DNA from: Bacillus sp. V2I10
GTDB lineage: Bacteria > Bacillota > Bacilli > Bacillales > Bacillaceae
Direction of reading: 5' to 3'
DNA length: 64,000 nt
NCBI RefSeq assembly: GCF_030817055.1
Contig: NZ_JAUSYV010000001.1
Location: 4,550,001 to 4,614,000, forward strand
The notes under the pieces were generated by a model, which was not told the DNA's origin, did not search any database, and saw only the letters and a list, made by a program, of their open reading frames with translations. The position numbers and the translations under genes are program-made. Shown in pieces: positions 32,388-41,130 of this stretch (position 1 is the stretch's first letter; the number at the start of each line of letters is the position of its first letter).

Positions 32388-33431
32388 TTACTTTCCCTCC
32401 TTCATTTCAGGGAACTTGCGCTGACGAAGTTTTACCGCTGCAGGCGGTTCAACCTTTGGTGCATCAGGATGAAGCAGCCAAGTTGCAGCATAATGTGTAT
32501 CAGATACTTTAAACATTGGCGGCTGTTCTTCTAAATCAATTTCCATAGCATATTCGTTACGCGGTGCAAAAGCGTCGCCTTTTGGAGGATGCAATAAGTT
32601 TGGAGGCGTTCCAGGTATCGCATACAGCTCCTGATCTTGTGAATCAAGGCTCGGCATTGAACTGATTAGGCCCCAAGTATACGGATGCTGCGGATTGTAG
32701 AAAATCTCATCTACTGTTCCAATCTCGATAATTTTCCCTCCGTACATAACCGCTACACGATCAGCTACATTTGCAACTACTCCAAGATCGTGGGTAATGA
32801 AAATGATCGATGTGTCTATTTTCTTTTGCAGATCCTTCATTAGCTCAAGAATCTGCGCCTGAATCGTAACATCAAGAGCGGTAGTAGGCTCGTCCGCAAT
32901 TAAAACTTTCGGATTACATGCAAGCGCGATGGCAATAACAACCCTCTGTCTCATACCGCCCGAGAACTGATGGGGATATTGTTTGAAGCGTAGTTCAGGC
33001 TTTGGAATTCCAACAAGGCGCAGAAGGTCAATCGCTCTTTCCTTTGCCTGTGCTTTGCTCATATTCTGGTGCTTTACAATCGGTTCCATGATTTGCTTTC
33101 CAACAATCATTGTCGGATTTAAAGATGTCATAGGATCCTGGAAGATCATCGAAATATCTTTGCCGCGGATCTTCTGCATTTGCTTATCCGTTAATGAAGC
33201 TAAGTTCTTTCCATTAAAGAGGATTTCCCCTTTTTTGATTTCAGAGTTGCTCTCAGGCAATAATCGCATGATGGACTTTGTTGTAACCGATTTACCAGAG
33301 CCTGATTCTCCTACAATCGCCAGAGTTTCCCCTTTTTTTAAGTCAAAGTCCACACCGCGAATGGCTTGTACTTCTCCTGCAAACGTGTGGAACGAAATAT
33401 GCAAATCTTTTACTTCTAATATTTTTTCCAT
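32388..33431 (-). CDS. oppD: Oligopeptide ABC transporter ATP-binding protein OppD
   Basis: A 347-residue ATPase: Walker A GESGSGKSVTTKSIM, Q-loop MIFQDPMTSLNP, signature FSGGMRQRVVIAIAL, Walker B VLIADEPTTALDV and H-loop IFITHDLGVVA. The OppD-type tail NPQHPYTWGLISSMPSLDSQ and a proline-rich substrate-specific end follow. The usual C-terminal cysteine cluster of many OppD proteins is not seen. It is the fourth gene of oppABCDF. Confidence 0.94.
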   Translation of the reverse strand: MEKILEVKDLHISFHTFAGEVQAIRGVDFDLKKGETLAIVGESGSGKSVTTKSIMRLLPESNSEIKKGEILFNGKNLASLTDKQMQKIRGKDISMIFQDPMTSLNPTMIVGKQIMEPIVKHQNMSKAQAKERAIDLLRLVGIPKPELRFKQYPHQFSGGMRQRVVIAIALACNPKVLIADEPTTALDVTIQAQILELMKDLQKKIDTSIIFITHDLGVVANVADRVAVMYGGKIIEIGTVDEIFYNPQHPYTWGLISSMPSLDSQDQELYAIPGTPPNLLHPPKGDAFAPRNEYAMEIDLEEQPPMFKVSDTHYAATWLLHPDAPKVEPPAAVKLRQRKFPEMKEGK

Positions 33432-33452
33432 CTTTGGGTCACCTGCCTTTTT

Positions 33453-34475
33453 CTAGTCTCTCATCTTAGGATCCAGCGCATCGCGCAGTCCATCTGCAAT
33501 CATGTTAAATGCAATCATAATGACACTGATTACGATCGCCGGGTAAATCATTTGATAAGGGAATGCTCTCATTGATTTAAACCCTTCATCAATTAACGTT
33601 CCTAGAGAGGCAAGAGGATCCTGTAATCCAAGTCCGATGAAGCTTAAGAACGCCTCGAAGAAAATAGCATTCGGTATGGTAAACATTGTATTGATGATTA
33701 TAACCCCAACTAAGTTCGGAATGAGATGTTTAAAGATAATTTTTCCGTGACTTGCACCAAGTGTTCTTGATGCCAGTACGAATTCCTGATTCTTAAGTTT
33801 AAGAACTTGTGCACGAACGACCCTGGCCATTCCAACCCAGCCAGTTATGGTTAACGCAACTGTGATGGAGATAATACCAGGTTTTAAAATTAAAATCATG
33901 AGTATAACGACAACAAGGTTCGGTATCCCCATCAGAACTTCGATGATACGCTGCATGACGTTATCAATGCGTCCTCCAAAGTAACCGGAGATTGCACCGT
34001 AAGCTACACCGATGATCATATCGATGAATGCAGCTAAAAAGGCAATATATAGAGAGATTTGTGTCCCTTTCCAGATGCGGGTAAACTGATCACGGCCCAG
34101 GTTATCTGTTCCAAGCCAGTAATATTCTTTAATTTGTTTCTGTTCATAAATCTTTATTTCTTCACCATTATTAAGAGTTCTTGTACCATCAAAAGGCAGC
34201 CAGCTGATGTTTTCAAGACCTTGAATACGAGGAGGCAAATTAGCATGTGTTGCTTTTTGACGGGCTGAGTCGTATCCGCTTACAGCCGGCCCGATAAATG
34301 CTAAAAGAGTTAAGAGCACAATGACAATTAAACTGAAAACGGCAGCTTTATTCTTTCTTACTCGAAGCCATGCATCCTGCCAATAATTGAGACTCGGCTT
34401 ATTTATTTCTTCACTCTTTGAAGAATCAATTTTAGCGGGTTGAAATAATTCTTTGTTGATTTCTTTTTGTGCCAT
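33453..34475 (-). CDS. oppC: Oligopeptide ABC transporter permease OppC
   Basis: A 340-residue permease. A cytoplasmic N-terminus (about 1-40, with a polar KIDSSKSEEINK stretch) precedes TM1. A large extracytoplasmic loop (about 65-125) comes before five further helices. The ABC-coupling (EAA) loop reads RTLGASHGKIIFKHLIPNLVG. The C-terminal DGLRDALDPKMRD is the usual OppC ending. It overlaps oppB by one base (the oppB TGA and oppC ATG share an A). Confidence 0.94.
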   Translation of the reverse strand: MAQKEINKELFQPAKIDSSKSEEINKPSLNYWQDAWLRVRKNKAAVFSLIVIVLLTLLAFIGPAVSGYDSARQKATHANLPPRIQGLENISWLPFDGTRTLNNGEEIKIYEQKQIKEYYWLGTDNLGRDQFTRIWKGTQISLYIAFLAAFIDMIIGVAYGAISGYFGGRIDNVMQRIIEVLMGIPNLVVVILMILILKPGIISITVALTITGWVGMARVVRAQVLKLKNQEFVLASRTLGASHGKIIFKHLIPNLVGVIIINTMFTIPNAIFFEAFLSFIGLGLQDPLASLGTLIDEGFKSMRAFPYQMIYPAIVISVIMIAFNMIADGLRDALDPKMRD

Positions 34476-35401
34476 TATTTTTTACCTCCCGCTAAACGAA
34501 TTCGTGGGTCAATGATGCCGTATAAAATATCGACAACAAGAATAATTAAGACAAATAGGAAAGCAAATAAAAGGGTTGTACCCATGATGACTGGGTAGTC
34601 GTTCACTGTAATTGACTTAACAAATTGTTCTCCAAGTCCAGGAACGGAGAAAATTTTCTCAATAACAAGTGATCCTGTCATGAGTCCTACTGCCAGCGGT
34701 CCTAAAACCGTTACAACTGGAATTAATGCATTTCGCAGGGCATGTTTAAAAGCAATTTCAAAGTAGCTTGCACCTTTTGCTTTTGCAAGTGTAATGTAAT
34801 CAGAATTTAATACATCGATCATTTCCGTTCTCATAAAACGTGCAGCAATCGCAATTGGGAACATAGCAAGAGCTATTGTAGGCAAAATGCTGTATTCAGG
34901 TCCGCGCCAGAATGCAACAGGCAGCCATCCTAATTTTACTCCGACGTAATATTGCAATAAACCGGCAAAAACAAATGAGGGAATGGATTTACCGATAACA
35001 GCAAAGAATGTTGCACCGTAATCTACCCAAGTGTTTTGGCGCAGTGCTCCGACAATACCAAGAAATATTCCGAATAACGTTCCTACAAACATTGCCTGAA
35101 ATCCGAGGATAGCAGATGGGGCTATGCGAGCAGCAAGCAGCTCTGATACCGGAGTGTTGTCAAATTGGAATGATACTCCAAGATCACCTTTAGCCAAGTT
35201 TGTCATGTAAGTAAAATACTGCACGGGTACAGGCTGGTCGAGCCCATACTTGTCTTTCATGATTTCCACCTGTGCATCTGACAACTTACCGTTATTAAAT
35301 GGAGTACCGGGGATCAGTTTCATAAGGAAAAATGTAAATGAAGCAATTAATATAAGAGTAATAAGCATGTAAATCATACGTTGGCCCAAATATTTAACCA
35401 T
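34475..35401 (-). CDS. oppB: Oligopeptide ABC transporter permease OppB
   Basis: A 308-residue permease with six predicted helices. The N-terminal helix MIYMLITLILIASFTFFLMKL and the OppB-specific GTPFNN and KYGLDQPVPVQY segments are present. The EAA loop is AKGASYFEIAFKHALRNALIP. The C-terminus DILYGIIDPRIRLAGGKK is conserved in OppB. It follows oppA after a hairpin that likely lowers its expression relative to the binding protein. Confidence 0.94.
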   Translation of the reverse strand: MVKYLGQRMIYMLITLILIASFTFFLMKLIPGTPFNNGKLSDAQVEIMKDKYGLDQPVPVQYFTYMTNLAKGDLGVSFQFDNTPVSELLAARIAPSAILGFQAMFVGTLFGIFLGIVGALRQNTWVDYGATFFAVIGKSIPSFVFAGLLQYYVGVKLGWLPVAFWRGPEYSILPTIALAMFPIAIAARFMRTEMIDVLNSDYITLAKAKGASYFEIAFKHALRNALIPVVTVLGPLAVGLMTGSLVIEKIFSVPGLGEQFVKSITVNDYPVIMGTTLLFAFLFVLIILVVDILYGIIDPRIRLAGGKK

Positions 35402-35470
35402 GTGTGCACCTCCTAGAACTATATGAAAAATTCAGAATCATCTACATAATTCGACAATTCTTTAGCAGGT

Positions 35471-35503
35471 AAAAAGAGAGTATATAGCATATACTCTCTT
35501 TTT
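35471..35503 (-). terminator. Intercistronic hairpin between oppA and oppB
   Basis: AAAAAGAGAGTATAT (35471-35485) and ATATACTCTCTTTTT (35489-35503) form a perfect 15-bp stem with a U tract on the minus strand. Since oppBCDF continue without an evident promoter, it probably acts as a partial terminator or mRNA stabiliser that yields excess OppA. Confidence 0.75.
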
Positions 35504-35548
35504 ATTCTTTTTGATTATAATCATTCGCCTTAATTTCGTAAATATTTA

Positions 35549-37246
35549 TTACTCAGCGTCAGTGATTTTAATCCACTTGTAGCTGTATTCAGGTCCTACA
35601 AGGTGGTAAGTGAAACCTTCAACGTTTTTGTTGATAAGAAGGTTAGAAGCACGCTGATACATCGGAGCGATACCTGCATCTTCTTCTAATACAACTTTTT
35701 CAGCTTCTTGAAGTGCTTCGAAACGTTTAGCTGGATCGTTAGCTAAAGTTGTTTGAGCATCTTTTAATAATTTGTCATACTTTTCGTTAGAGTATGCCAT
35801 TCTGTTATTTCCGCCATCAGTTATCCATAGATCTGAGAATGAAATTGGATCTAGATAGTCAGGACCCCAGCCTGCAGCCTGGATATCATAATCCATTGTT
35901 TTGTCACGATCTAAACGAACACTGAAAGGAACACTTTGTACATCAATCTTTAATCCTTCAAGAGTGTTTTGAAGCTGGTCTTTCATGTAAGAGTCAACTG
36001 TTTTAGACGTTTCAGTATCTCCGCCAAGGTAGACTAATGTCACTTCTTTTTGGCCAATCTCTTCTAAGCCTTTTGCCCAAAGTTTTTTAGCTTCTTCTGG
36101 GTTATAAGTAAGTAAGTCTCCATTACTTTCACGGAAGTCTTCACCGCTTTCCGGGTGTGTAACGAATTCTTTAGGTACAGCATAGTTTGCTGGAATAGAA
36201 CCATTGTTTAAGATTTCATTTGTTAAATCTTCTTTGTTGAAAGCCATTGCAATTGCTTTACGGATGTTAACGTTTGCAAGAGCTTCGTTCTTTTGATTTA
36301 ATTTAAGCCAGAAAATTGTAGGCTCTAACCATCTTAACAGGCGGTCATCACCTTCATATTGTGCGATAACTGCTGGTGTTGAAAGTTTAGGAGTCACATC
36401 TGCTTCTCCAGCTTCAAATGCGTTTGCTGCAGCTTGAGGATCTTTTGAAACGTTGAATTGAATTTTTTCAAGGCTTACATTTTTTGCATCCCAGTATTCA
36501 GCATTTTTCTCTAAAGTCCACTCAGTATCAGCAGGTCCTTCCCATCCTTGAATCGTGAAAGGTCCGTTGAACACTAAATTTTCTGATTTTTTACCGAAAT
36601 TTGCAGCCTGTTCTTCAACAAACTTTTGGTTTTGAGGATAGAATGTCGGGAAAGCCATTAATGATTTAAAGAAAGGAATTGGTTTTTCGAGAGTTATAAC
36701 CAATGTTTTTTCATCAGTAGCTTTAACGCCTAAATCTTCTGGTTTCGCTTTTCCATTATATAATGCTTCAGCATTTTTAATTTTACCCATCATCATGTAT
36801 GGACCATATGCAGATCCTGTTTCAGGATTAAGAGAACGCTGCCAAGCAAATACGAAGTCGTTTGCTGTAACAGGGTCACCGTTAGACCATTTAGCATCTT
36901 CTCTTAATTTAATTGTATATTCTGTGCCGTCTTCATTAGCTTCAGGCTCGCCGTCAGCCATACCAGGCACTGGCTCTTGGTTTTCATCAATACGGTATAA
37001 ACCCTCGTTCGTATTGTTTAATTGAGATAAACTGATTGTATCTTCAGCTAGTACAGAGTCCATAGATGGAATCTCAGATGATTCTAAAACTTTAAGCTCC
37101 TGTGCTACATTTGATTCTTCTTTAGAGTCTTTATCTTTGTCTCCTCCGTCAGAAGAACCTTGATTGCCTCCGCCGTAGCAAGCCGTTAAGAAAACGCTTA
37201 AAACAAGCGAAAGAACTAAAAGCAATGAAAATTTTGACTTTTTCAT
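35549..37246 (-). CDS. oppA: Oligopeptide-binding lipoprotein OppA
   Basis: A 565-residue SBP family 5 lipoprotein. The signal peptide ends in the lipobox LTAC (Cys near residue 23), followed by a flexible G/S/D/K-rich linker to about residue 48. The mature domain shows LREDAKWSNGDPVTANDFVFAWQR, the family 5 signature, and typical NVNIRKAIAMAFNKEDL and AAGWGPDYLDP segments. It is the extracellular receptor of the Opp importer. It is the first gene of the operon, with a promoter at 37290-37317. Confidence 0.95.
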   Translation of the reverse strand: MKKSKFSLLLVLSLVLSVFLTACYGGGNQGSSDGGDKDKDSKEESNVAQELKVLESSEIPSMDSVLAEDTISLSQLNNTNEGLYRIDENQEPVPGMADGEPEANEDGTEYTIKLREDAKWSNGDPVTANDFVFAWQRSLNPETGSAYGPYMMMGKIKNAEALYNGKAKPEDLGVKATDEKTLVITLEKPIPFFKSLMAFPTFYPQNQKFVEEQAANFGKKSENLVFNGPFTIQGWEGPADTEWTLEKNAEYWDAKNVSLEKIQFNVSKDPQAAANAFEAGEADVTPKLSTPAVIAQYEGDDRLLRWLEPTIFWLKLNQKNEALANVNIRKAIAMAFNKEDLTNEILNNGSIPANYAVPKEFVTHPESGEDFRESNGDLLTYNPEEAKKLWAKGLEEIGQKEVTLVYLGGDTETSKTVDSYMKDQLQNTLEGLKIDVQSVPFSVRLDRDKTMDYDIQAAGWGPDYLDPISFSDLWITDGGNNRMAYSNEKYDKLLKDAQTTLANDPAKRFEALQEAEKVVLEEDAGIAPMYQRASNLLINKNVEGFTYHLVGPEYSYKWIKITDAE

Positions 37247-37662
37247 TAATAACCCTCCCTTTTATTTTTAAAAAATTCTTACAAACACTATTATACAAGC
37301 TTTAAAATTTTTGTACATTCATTTTTTTAATAAAATTTACACAAATGCAATAAAATTAAGACTATTTTGAATCAAAAATAGTTCTTTACACCTAAATAAA
37401 GCGTCAGAATTAGTCCTGATATTTCATTTTAATGACATAGTAAATACCAAATGCTTAGTCTTTGTAAAGAATTTAAATAGTGTGTAAAATATAAAATGTA
37501 TACAATATACAGCAATAGCTAATAAACTATTTTGCGGGCATAATGAAAAGATTCTAATTAGTTTTATTTTTCGTGCTATAATATCTTTCGTATATTTCTA
37601 TACAGAATTACTATTTGAACGTATTGCACTTTAGTATAATTAGTTAAAAAAAGAGGGTATTT
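37247..37662. promoter_or_regulatory. oppA promoter region and AT-rich intergenic DNA
   Basis: This 416-bp gap between divergent genes is very AT-rich and has no gene. On the minus strand TGTACA (37317-37312), a 16-bp spacer and TATAAT (37295-37290) form a likely oppA promoter with a leader of about 35 nt. The plus-strand side upstream of the DUF3899 gene has several TATAAT-like hexamers but no clear pair. Confidence 0.55.
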
Positions 37663-38022
37663 ATGAAACGCAATTTATTTTTATCAACGTTTTCCGTGTC
37701 GTTTGTTCTAGTCTTTATGCTTTCCCTTCTATTATATGGAGAAATTACGCTTCTTCACTATATCAATATTTCTTTTTATCTATCTGGAATCCTGCTCTTC
37801 ATTTCGATGTTCCTGCTTGTAGCTGAAGGTGGATTTTTTGATGGAATTACCCAAGGCTTCAGAAGAACCTTTCAATCGAAAGGCAGAGATTTAAAAAAGG
37901 AAGAAGTGGAGGAAATGAGGCTGTTTTCTGAGCTGCTCAGCGTTGAATATATGCCATTCCTATTAGCAGGACTTCTTCTTGCCGCCACTATGTTTACAGG
38001 GTTGGTGTTCTATTACCTCTAA
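37663..38022 (+). CDS. DUF3899 family membrane protein
   Basis: A 119-residue protein with three hydrophobic helices (about 5-26, 33-55 and 97-118) and a charged central loop GFRRTFQSKGRDLKKEEVEE. EGGFFDGITQGFRRTF is the recognisable block of DUF3899. Function unknown. It stands between oppA (divergent) and trpS. The ATG follows AAAGAGGGTATTT. Confidence 0.75.
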   Translation: MKRNLFLSTFSVSFVLVFMLSLLLYGEITLLHYINISFYLSGILLFISMFLLVAEGGFFDGITQGFRRTFQSKGRDLKKEEVEEMRLFSELLSVEYMPFLLAGLLLAATMFTGLVFYYL

Positions 38023-38058
38023 TGCAGTTGATTATCTTGCTGTAAGCTTTTATAATAA

Positions 38059-38145
38059 GAAAAGCGGAAGCGCCTTTGACAGCTCCGTAAGGCGGATCCG
38101 TTCTGACCGGGGATTTAGGCGCTGCAGCTAGACATCAATGTGCAA
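38059..38145. repeat. Dispersed intergenic repeat copy
   Basis: Begins GAAAAGCGGAAGCGCC, keeps GGATCCGTTCTGACCGGGG and ends GGCGCTGCAGCTAGACATCA. It is an internally shortened copy of the family at 15958 and 16603. It lies between the DUF3899 gene and the trpS T-box leader. Confidence 0.7.
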
Positions 38146-38189
38146 AACACTAAACTTTCCTATATCTTAATAAAATCTTTATTTAAAGA

Positions 38190-38420
38190 AGCGATGATAA
38201 AGAGTAGTACATAGTGAATTCATTTATAGAGAGCCTGCTGCTGCTGGGATGCGGGTAATGAAAACTGTGGAATGGACTTTTGAGCAGCTGACTGAAATTT
38301 AGTAGGATCAGCCGTTTCGTCTTGCGTTAAAAGACGTTAAGTGATTTCTTTTAGAAATAATTAGGGTGGCACCGCGGTCCATTCGTCCCTGTTCAGCAGG
38401 ATACGAATGGGCTTTTTTGT
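38190..38420 (+). promoter_or_regulatory. T-box riboswitch (tRNA-Trp) upstream of trpS
   Basis: The leader contains the T-box sequence AGGGTGGCACCGCGG (38363-38377), whose bulge pairs with the uncharged tRNA 3' end, and a Stem I with UGG (38273-38275, in GAATGGACTTT) as the Trp specifier codon. The terminator pairs CCATTCGT (38379-38386) with ACGAATGG (38403-38410) before GCTTTTTT. Uncharged tRNA-Trp should give readthrough into trpS. Confidence 0.93.
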
Positions 38421-38446
38421 ATGTAAACCAATATAGGAGTGATAAA

Positions 38447-39433
38447 ATGAAAACCATTTTTTCGGGCATTCAGCCCTCAGGACACGTTACATTAGGAAAT
38501 TATATCGGGGCACTGAAGCAATTTATTGATCTGCAGCATGATTACGATTGCTACTTTTGCATCGTCGATCAGCATGCTATAACTGTCCCTCAGGATCGCC
38601 TCCAGCTGCGCAAAAATATCCGCAGTCTTGCAGCACTTTACCTCGCGATCGGCATCGATCCTGAAAAAGCAACATTATTTGTTCAGTCTGAAGTTCCGGC
38701 GCACGCTCAGGCAGGATGGATGCTTCAATGTGTTGCATATATCGGGGAGCTTGAGAGAATGACGCAATTTAAGGATAAATCTACGGGAAAAGAAGCTGTT
38801 ACTGCTGGATTATTAACCTATCCTCCACTAATGGCTGCCGACATTCTACTATATAAAACGGACATCGTTCCTGTCGGAGAAGATCAAAAACAGCATTTAG
38901 AGCTTACACGTGATCTGGCAGAGCGCTTTAACAAGAAGTATAACGACATCTTTACAATCCCTGAGGTCCGAATTCCAAAAGTCGGCGCTAGAGTCATGTC
39001 GCTTGCAGATCCTCTGAAAAAGATGAGCAAATCAGATTCGAACTTAAAATCGTTTATTACTCTCTTAGACGAACCTAAGATAATTGAAAAGAAAATCAAG
39101 AGCGCAGTAACTGATTCAGAAGGAATTGTAAAATACGATAAAGAAAACAAGCCGGGTGTTTCGAATCTTCTATCTATCTATTCTATTCTCTCTGGAGAAT
39201 CAATTGCTGATTTAGAGAAAAAATATGAAGGCAAAGGCTACGGGGATTTCAAGAACGATACAGCAGCTGCTGTGATTGAAGTGCTGAAGCCAATTCAAGA
39301 AAAGTACCATGCTTTATTAGAGTCAGAAGAATTGGATCAAATTTTAGACCGCGGTGCAGAAAGAGCAAATGCTGCAGCGAATAAAATGATTAAAAAAATG
39401 GAAAACGCAATGGGACTTGGCAGAAAAAGATAG
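38447..39433 (+). CDS. trpS: Tryptophanyl-tRNA synthetase
   Basis: A class I aminoacyl-tRNA synthetase of 328 residues from ATG 38447, which follows ATAGGAGTGATAAA; a longer in-frame start upstream is inside the T-box terminator. The HIGH-type motif is PSGHVTLGNYIGA (residues 10-22) and the KMSKS loop is KKMSKSDSN. DQHAITVPQD and CVAYIGELERMTQFKDKS form the tryptophan pocket region. Controlled by the T-box leader; strand opposite to opp and yjbA, as in B. subtilis. Confidence 0.96.
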   Translation: MKTIFSGIQPSGHVTLGNYIGALKQFIDLQHDYDCYFCIVDQHAITVPQDRLQLRKNIRSLAALYLAIGIDPEKATLFVQSEVPAHAQAGWMLQCVAYIGELERMTQFKDKSTGKEAVTAGLLTYPPLMAADILLYKTDIVPVGEDQKQHLELTRDLAERFNKKYNDIFTIPEVRIPKVGARVMSLADPLKKMSKSDSNLKSFITLLDEPKIIEKKIKSAVTDSEGIVKYDKENKPGVSNLLSIYSILSGESIADLEKKYEGKGYGDFKNDTAAAVIEVLKPIQEKYHALLESEELDQILDRGAERANAAANKMIKKMENAMGLGRKR

Positions 39434-39476
39434 CAAATATAAAAGAGCATCGTGCCGATGCTCTTTTTATATTTGC
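39433..39476 (+). terminator. Terminator of trpS
   Basis: GCAAATATAAAAGAGCATCG and its complement (39433-39452 / 39456-39476) form a long stem around a 3-nt loop, with UUUUU within the distal arm. It begins at the stop codon and also faces the STAS pseudogene on the other strand. Confidence 0.85.
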
Positions 39477-39479
39477 TGT

Positions 39480-39923
39480 TCAAATTCCAATCCTTTTTAA
39501 CAAGGGCTGTCCTGAACGTCAAAAATGACTGAATATCATTGTTGTTCGTTAATCCAGAAGTGACAAGCAGCTGTGTTAAAGCCGGTCCAAAGCCTACATC
39601 AGCTTGATTGCTGACTTCATATTATGGATATAGGATCCAAACAGATCAAGCTCCCATATTTCTTTTTCTGAGATCGCTGAAAAATCGACAATAACAGTAG
39701 AGATTTCATCAGAATGGGAAACCTCTAATACTTTTGAGATAATCTGATCAAACCTTTCAGAAGAAAGCCTTCCTGTTATCGGCACCAGTATAGTGTCGGG
39801 AATAATGGACGGGATAATCGGAACAGAGATCTCATTTATAATCTCAGCACTTGCTTCTAATTGCTTTTTAAGTTCAAGAATTTCCGCCTGTAAATCTGCA
39901 ATTTGTTCTTTTTCACTGCTCAT
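39480..39923 (-). pseudogene. STAS-domain (RsbR/SpoIIAA-like) gene broken by an out-of-frame deletion
   Basis: From ATG 39923 (after GAGGGTTCATAT) the frame encodes a coiled-coil start (KEQIADLQAEILELKKQLEA) and a STAS domain (VPITGRLSSERFDQIISKV, STVIVDFSA, LDLFGSYIHNMKSAIKLM) and stops at 39594. The next bases in another frame read DVGFGPALTQLLVTSGL and IQSFLTFRTALVKKDWN, the expected end of RsbR-type STAS domains. About 16-19 bp encoding the strand between KLM and VGF are missing. The shifted frame then runs into the trpS terminator without an early stop. Intact homologues would be stressosome or sigma-B pathway parts; here the product would lack its last strand and helices. Confidence 0.75.
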
Positions 39924-40008
39924 ATATGAACCCTCGCTAATCGTTAATAGTCGCATACTGTTTATTTTTCCATTCCTTTTCGGTTCATACCGTTTTTTTA
40001 CATTAAAA

Positions 40009-40043
40009 AAGAAACCATATTCTGTATATAGAATTGGTTTCTT
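40009..40043 (-). terminator. Terminator of yjbA
   Basis: AAGAAACCA and TGGTTTCTT with an inner ATTCT/AGAAT pair form an interrupted stem (40009-40043) followed by U residues on the minus strand, about 15 bases after the yjbA stop. Confidence 0.8.
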
Positions 40044-40058
40044 TCATTAATGCTTGTC

Positions 40059-40805
40059 CTAATTCACTTTTGATTCATGTTCCATTTCCCACAGCTTCTC
40101 AAAGAAAGGCTGTCCTTTTATCAGATGTTCACATAGCGTCATATGCTTGGGACTCCAGCCGCTTACCGTTTCATCGTAAAGCTTTCTCCATACGTCCTCA
40201 AAGCTCAGGTCTTGAATCGTTTCATACATTGTCGGATTCCACTCTGTGTACCAGTATTTAACCTCAGCAGCATTTTTTGTTGACTGCAGCTGATCCAGGG
40301 CCATAAACAGCAGCTGTTTTAACTGGCGTTCTTTTCTTGTTAGACCGCTCATATGTGACGGACTTGGCGACAGGATATGAAATTCCTTTTCCATCGATTC
40401 CGCCTCAAACAAATATTCCTCTGCCTCAACATCTTTAATCATTTCATAGACAAGCTGTTCCTGGCGCGGAATTAACCGGCTTTTGCGGACTGGTATGCTG
40501 TAGCCGATCGTATCGACTGCAAGTATCCCCTGTCCGTCAGTTACGACGAAACAGTAATCCAGCTGATTGCGCTCATGATTTTTGCGAATATACGCTTTTT
40601 GAAAGGCATCTTTTAACAGTCCCTGCGGCAGCTCCGACAGATCATTCTCAATATAATGGTATAAGACCGAGTTTACTTTAAATAGAGGAACCTGGTCCAA
40701 AAGCTCAACACTGTCATCTTTTCTCCATTCATGAAAATGGCACACATTGTACCCGTTTTCTTCTCCTTCAAACCAGTTCACCCATACATCATGAAGAAAC
40801 AACAT
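40059..40805 (-). CDS. yjbA: UPF0736 family protein YjbA
   Basis: A 248-residue soluble acidic protein of the uncharacterised YjbA family. Recognisable segments are the start LFLHDVWVNWFEGEENGYNVCHFHEWRK-type block (residues about 2-30), DYCFVVTDGQGILAVDTIGYSIPVRKSRLIPRQEQLVYE, and WYTEWNP near residue 185. No catalytic motif is evident. Function unknown. It lies between app and trpS exactly as in B. subtilis. Confidence 0.88.
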   Translation of the reverse strand: MLFLHDVWVNWFEGEENGYNVCHFHEWRKDDSVELLDQVPLFKVNSVLYHYIENDLSELPQGLLKDAFQKAYIRKNHERNQLDYCFVVTDGQGILAVDTIGYSIPVRKSRLIPRQEQLVYEMIKDVEAEEYLFEAESMEKEFHILSPSPSHMSGLTRKERQLKQLLFMALDQLQSTKNAAEVKYWYTEWNPTMYETIQDLSFEDVWRKLYDETVSGWSPKHMTLCEHLIKGQPFFEKLWEMEHESKVN

Positions 40806-41130
40806 TTATTACCCCTCACTTCCGATGCTTTTGTCTTTCAGTATAGGCAGGGAGAAGAAAATATATTCCATTCCATTCATTTTATGGATGTTTTCTTTCG
40901 ACAATTTTTGAGCAAGTCCTGTTAATAGTCAATTGCACTTAGAGTTTTCCTATGTATTTTCGTTTTCTCAGTAATAATGAAATTGTATCAGTGAAAATTT
41001 ATGTTCTATTAGTCTAAACGAAAATTCGGGTAATACAGTAAAATGCATTTCTATCAGCAAAAAATACGTTTTTATCCTTGAAGCAGTAAAATCGCTCAAT
41101 ACTTTGATCTGAACCAAGCCATAAAAAATA
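40806..41130. other. Gene-free AT-rich region upstream of yjbA
   Basis: No gene or strong repeat is visible. It must contain the yjbA promoter; no confident -35/-10 pair could be chosen among several AT-rich candidates. The MITE-like element begins at its end. Confidence 0.4.

Noticed and set aside
38366..38446. Longer start for trpS
   Set aside because: The extra 27 codons cover the T-box and its terminator; the ATG at 38447 has its own ribosome site and begins with the family N-terminus.
39337..39522. Separate small membrane protein gene antisense to trpS
   Set aside because: Its first part is the frame-shifted tail of the STAS pseudogene and the rest is the complement of the trpS 3' end and terminator.
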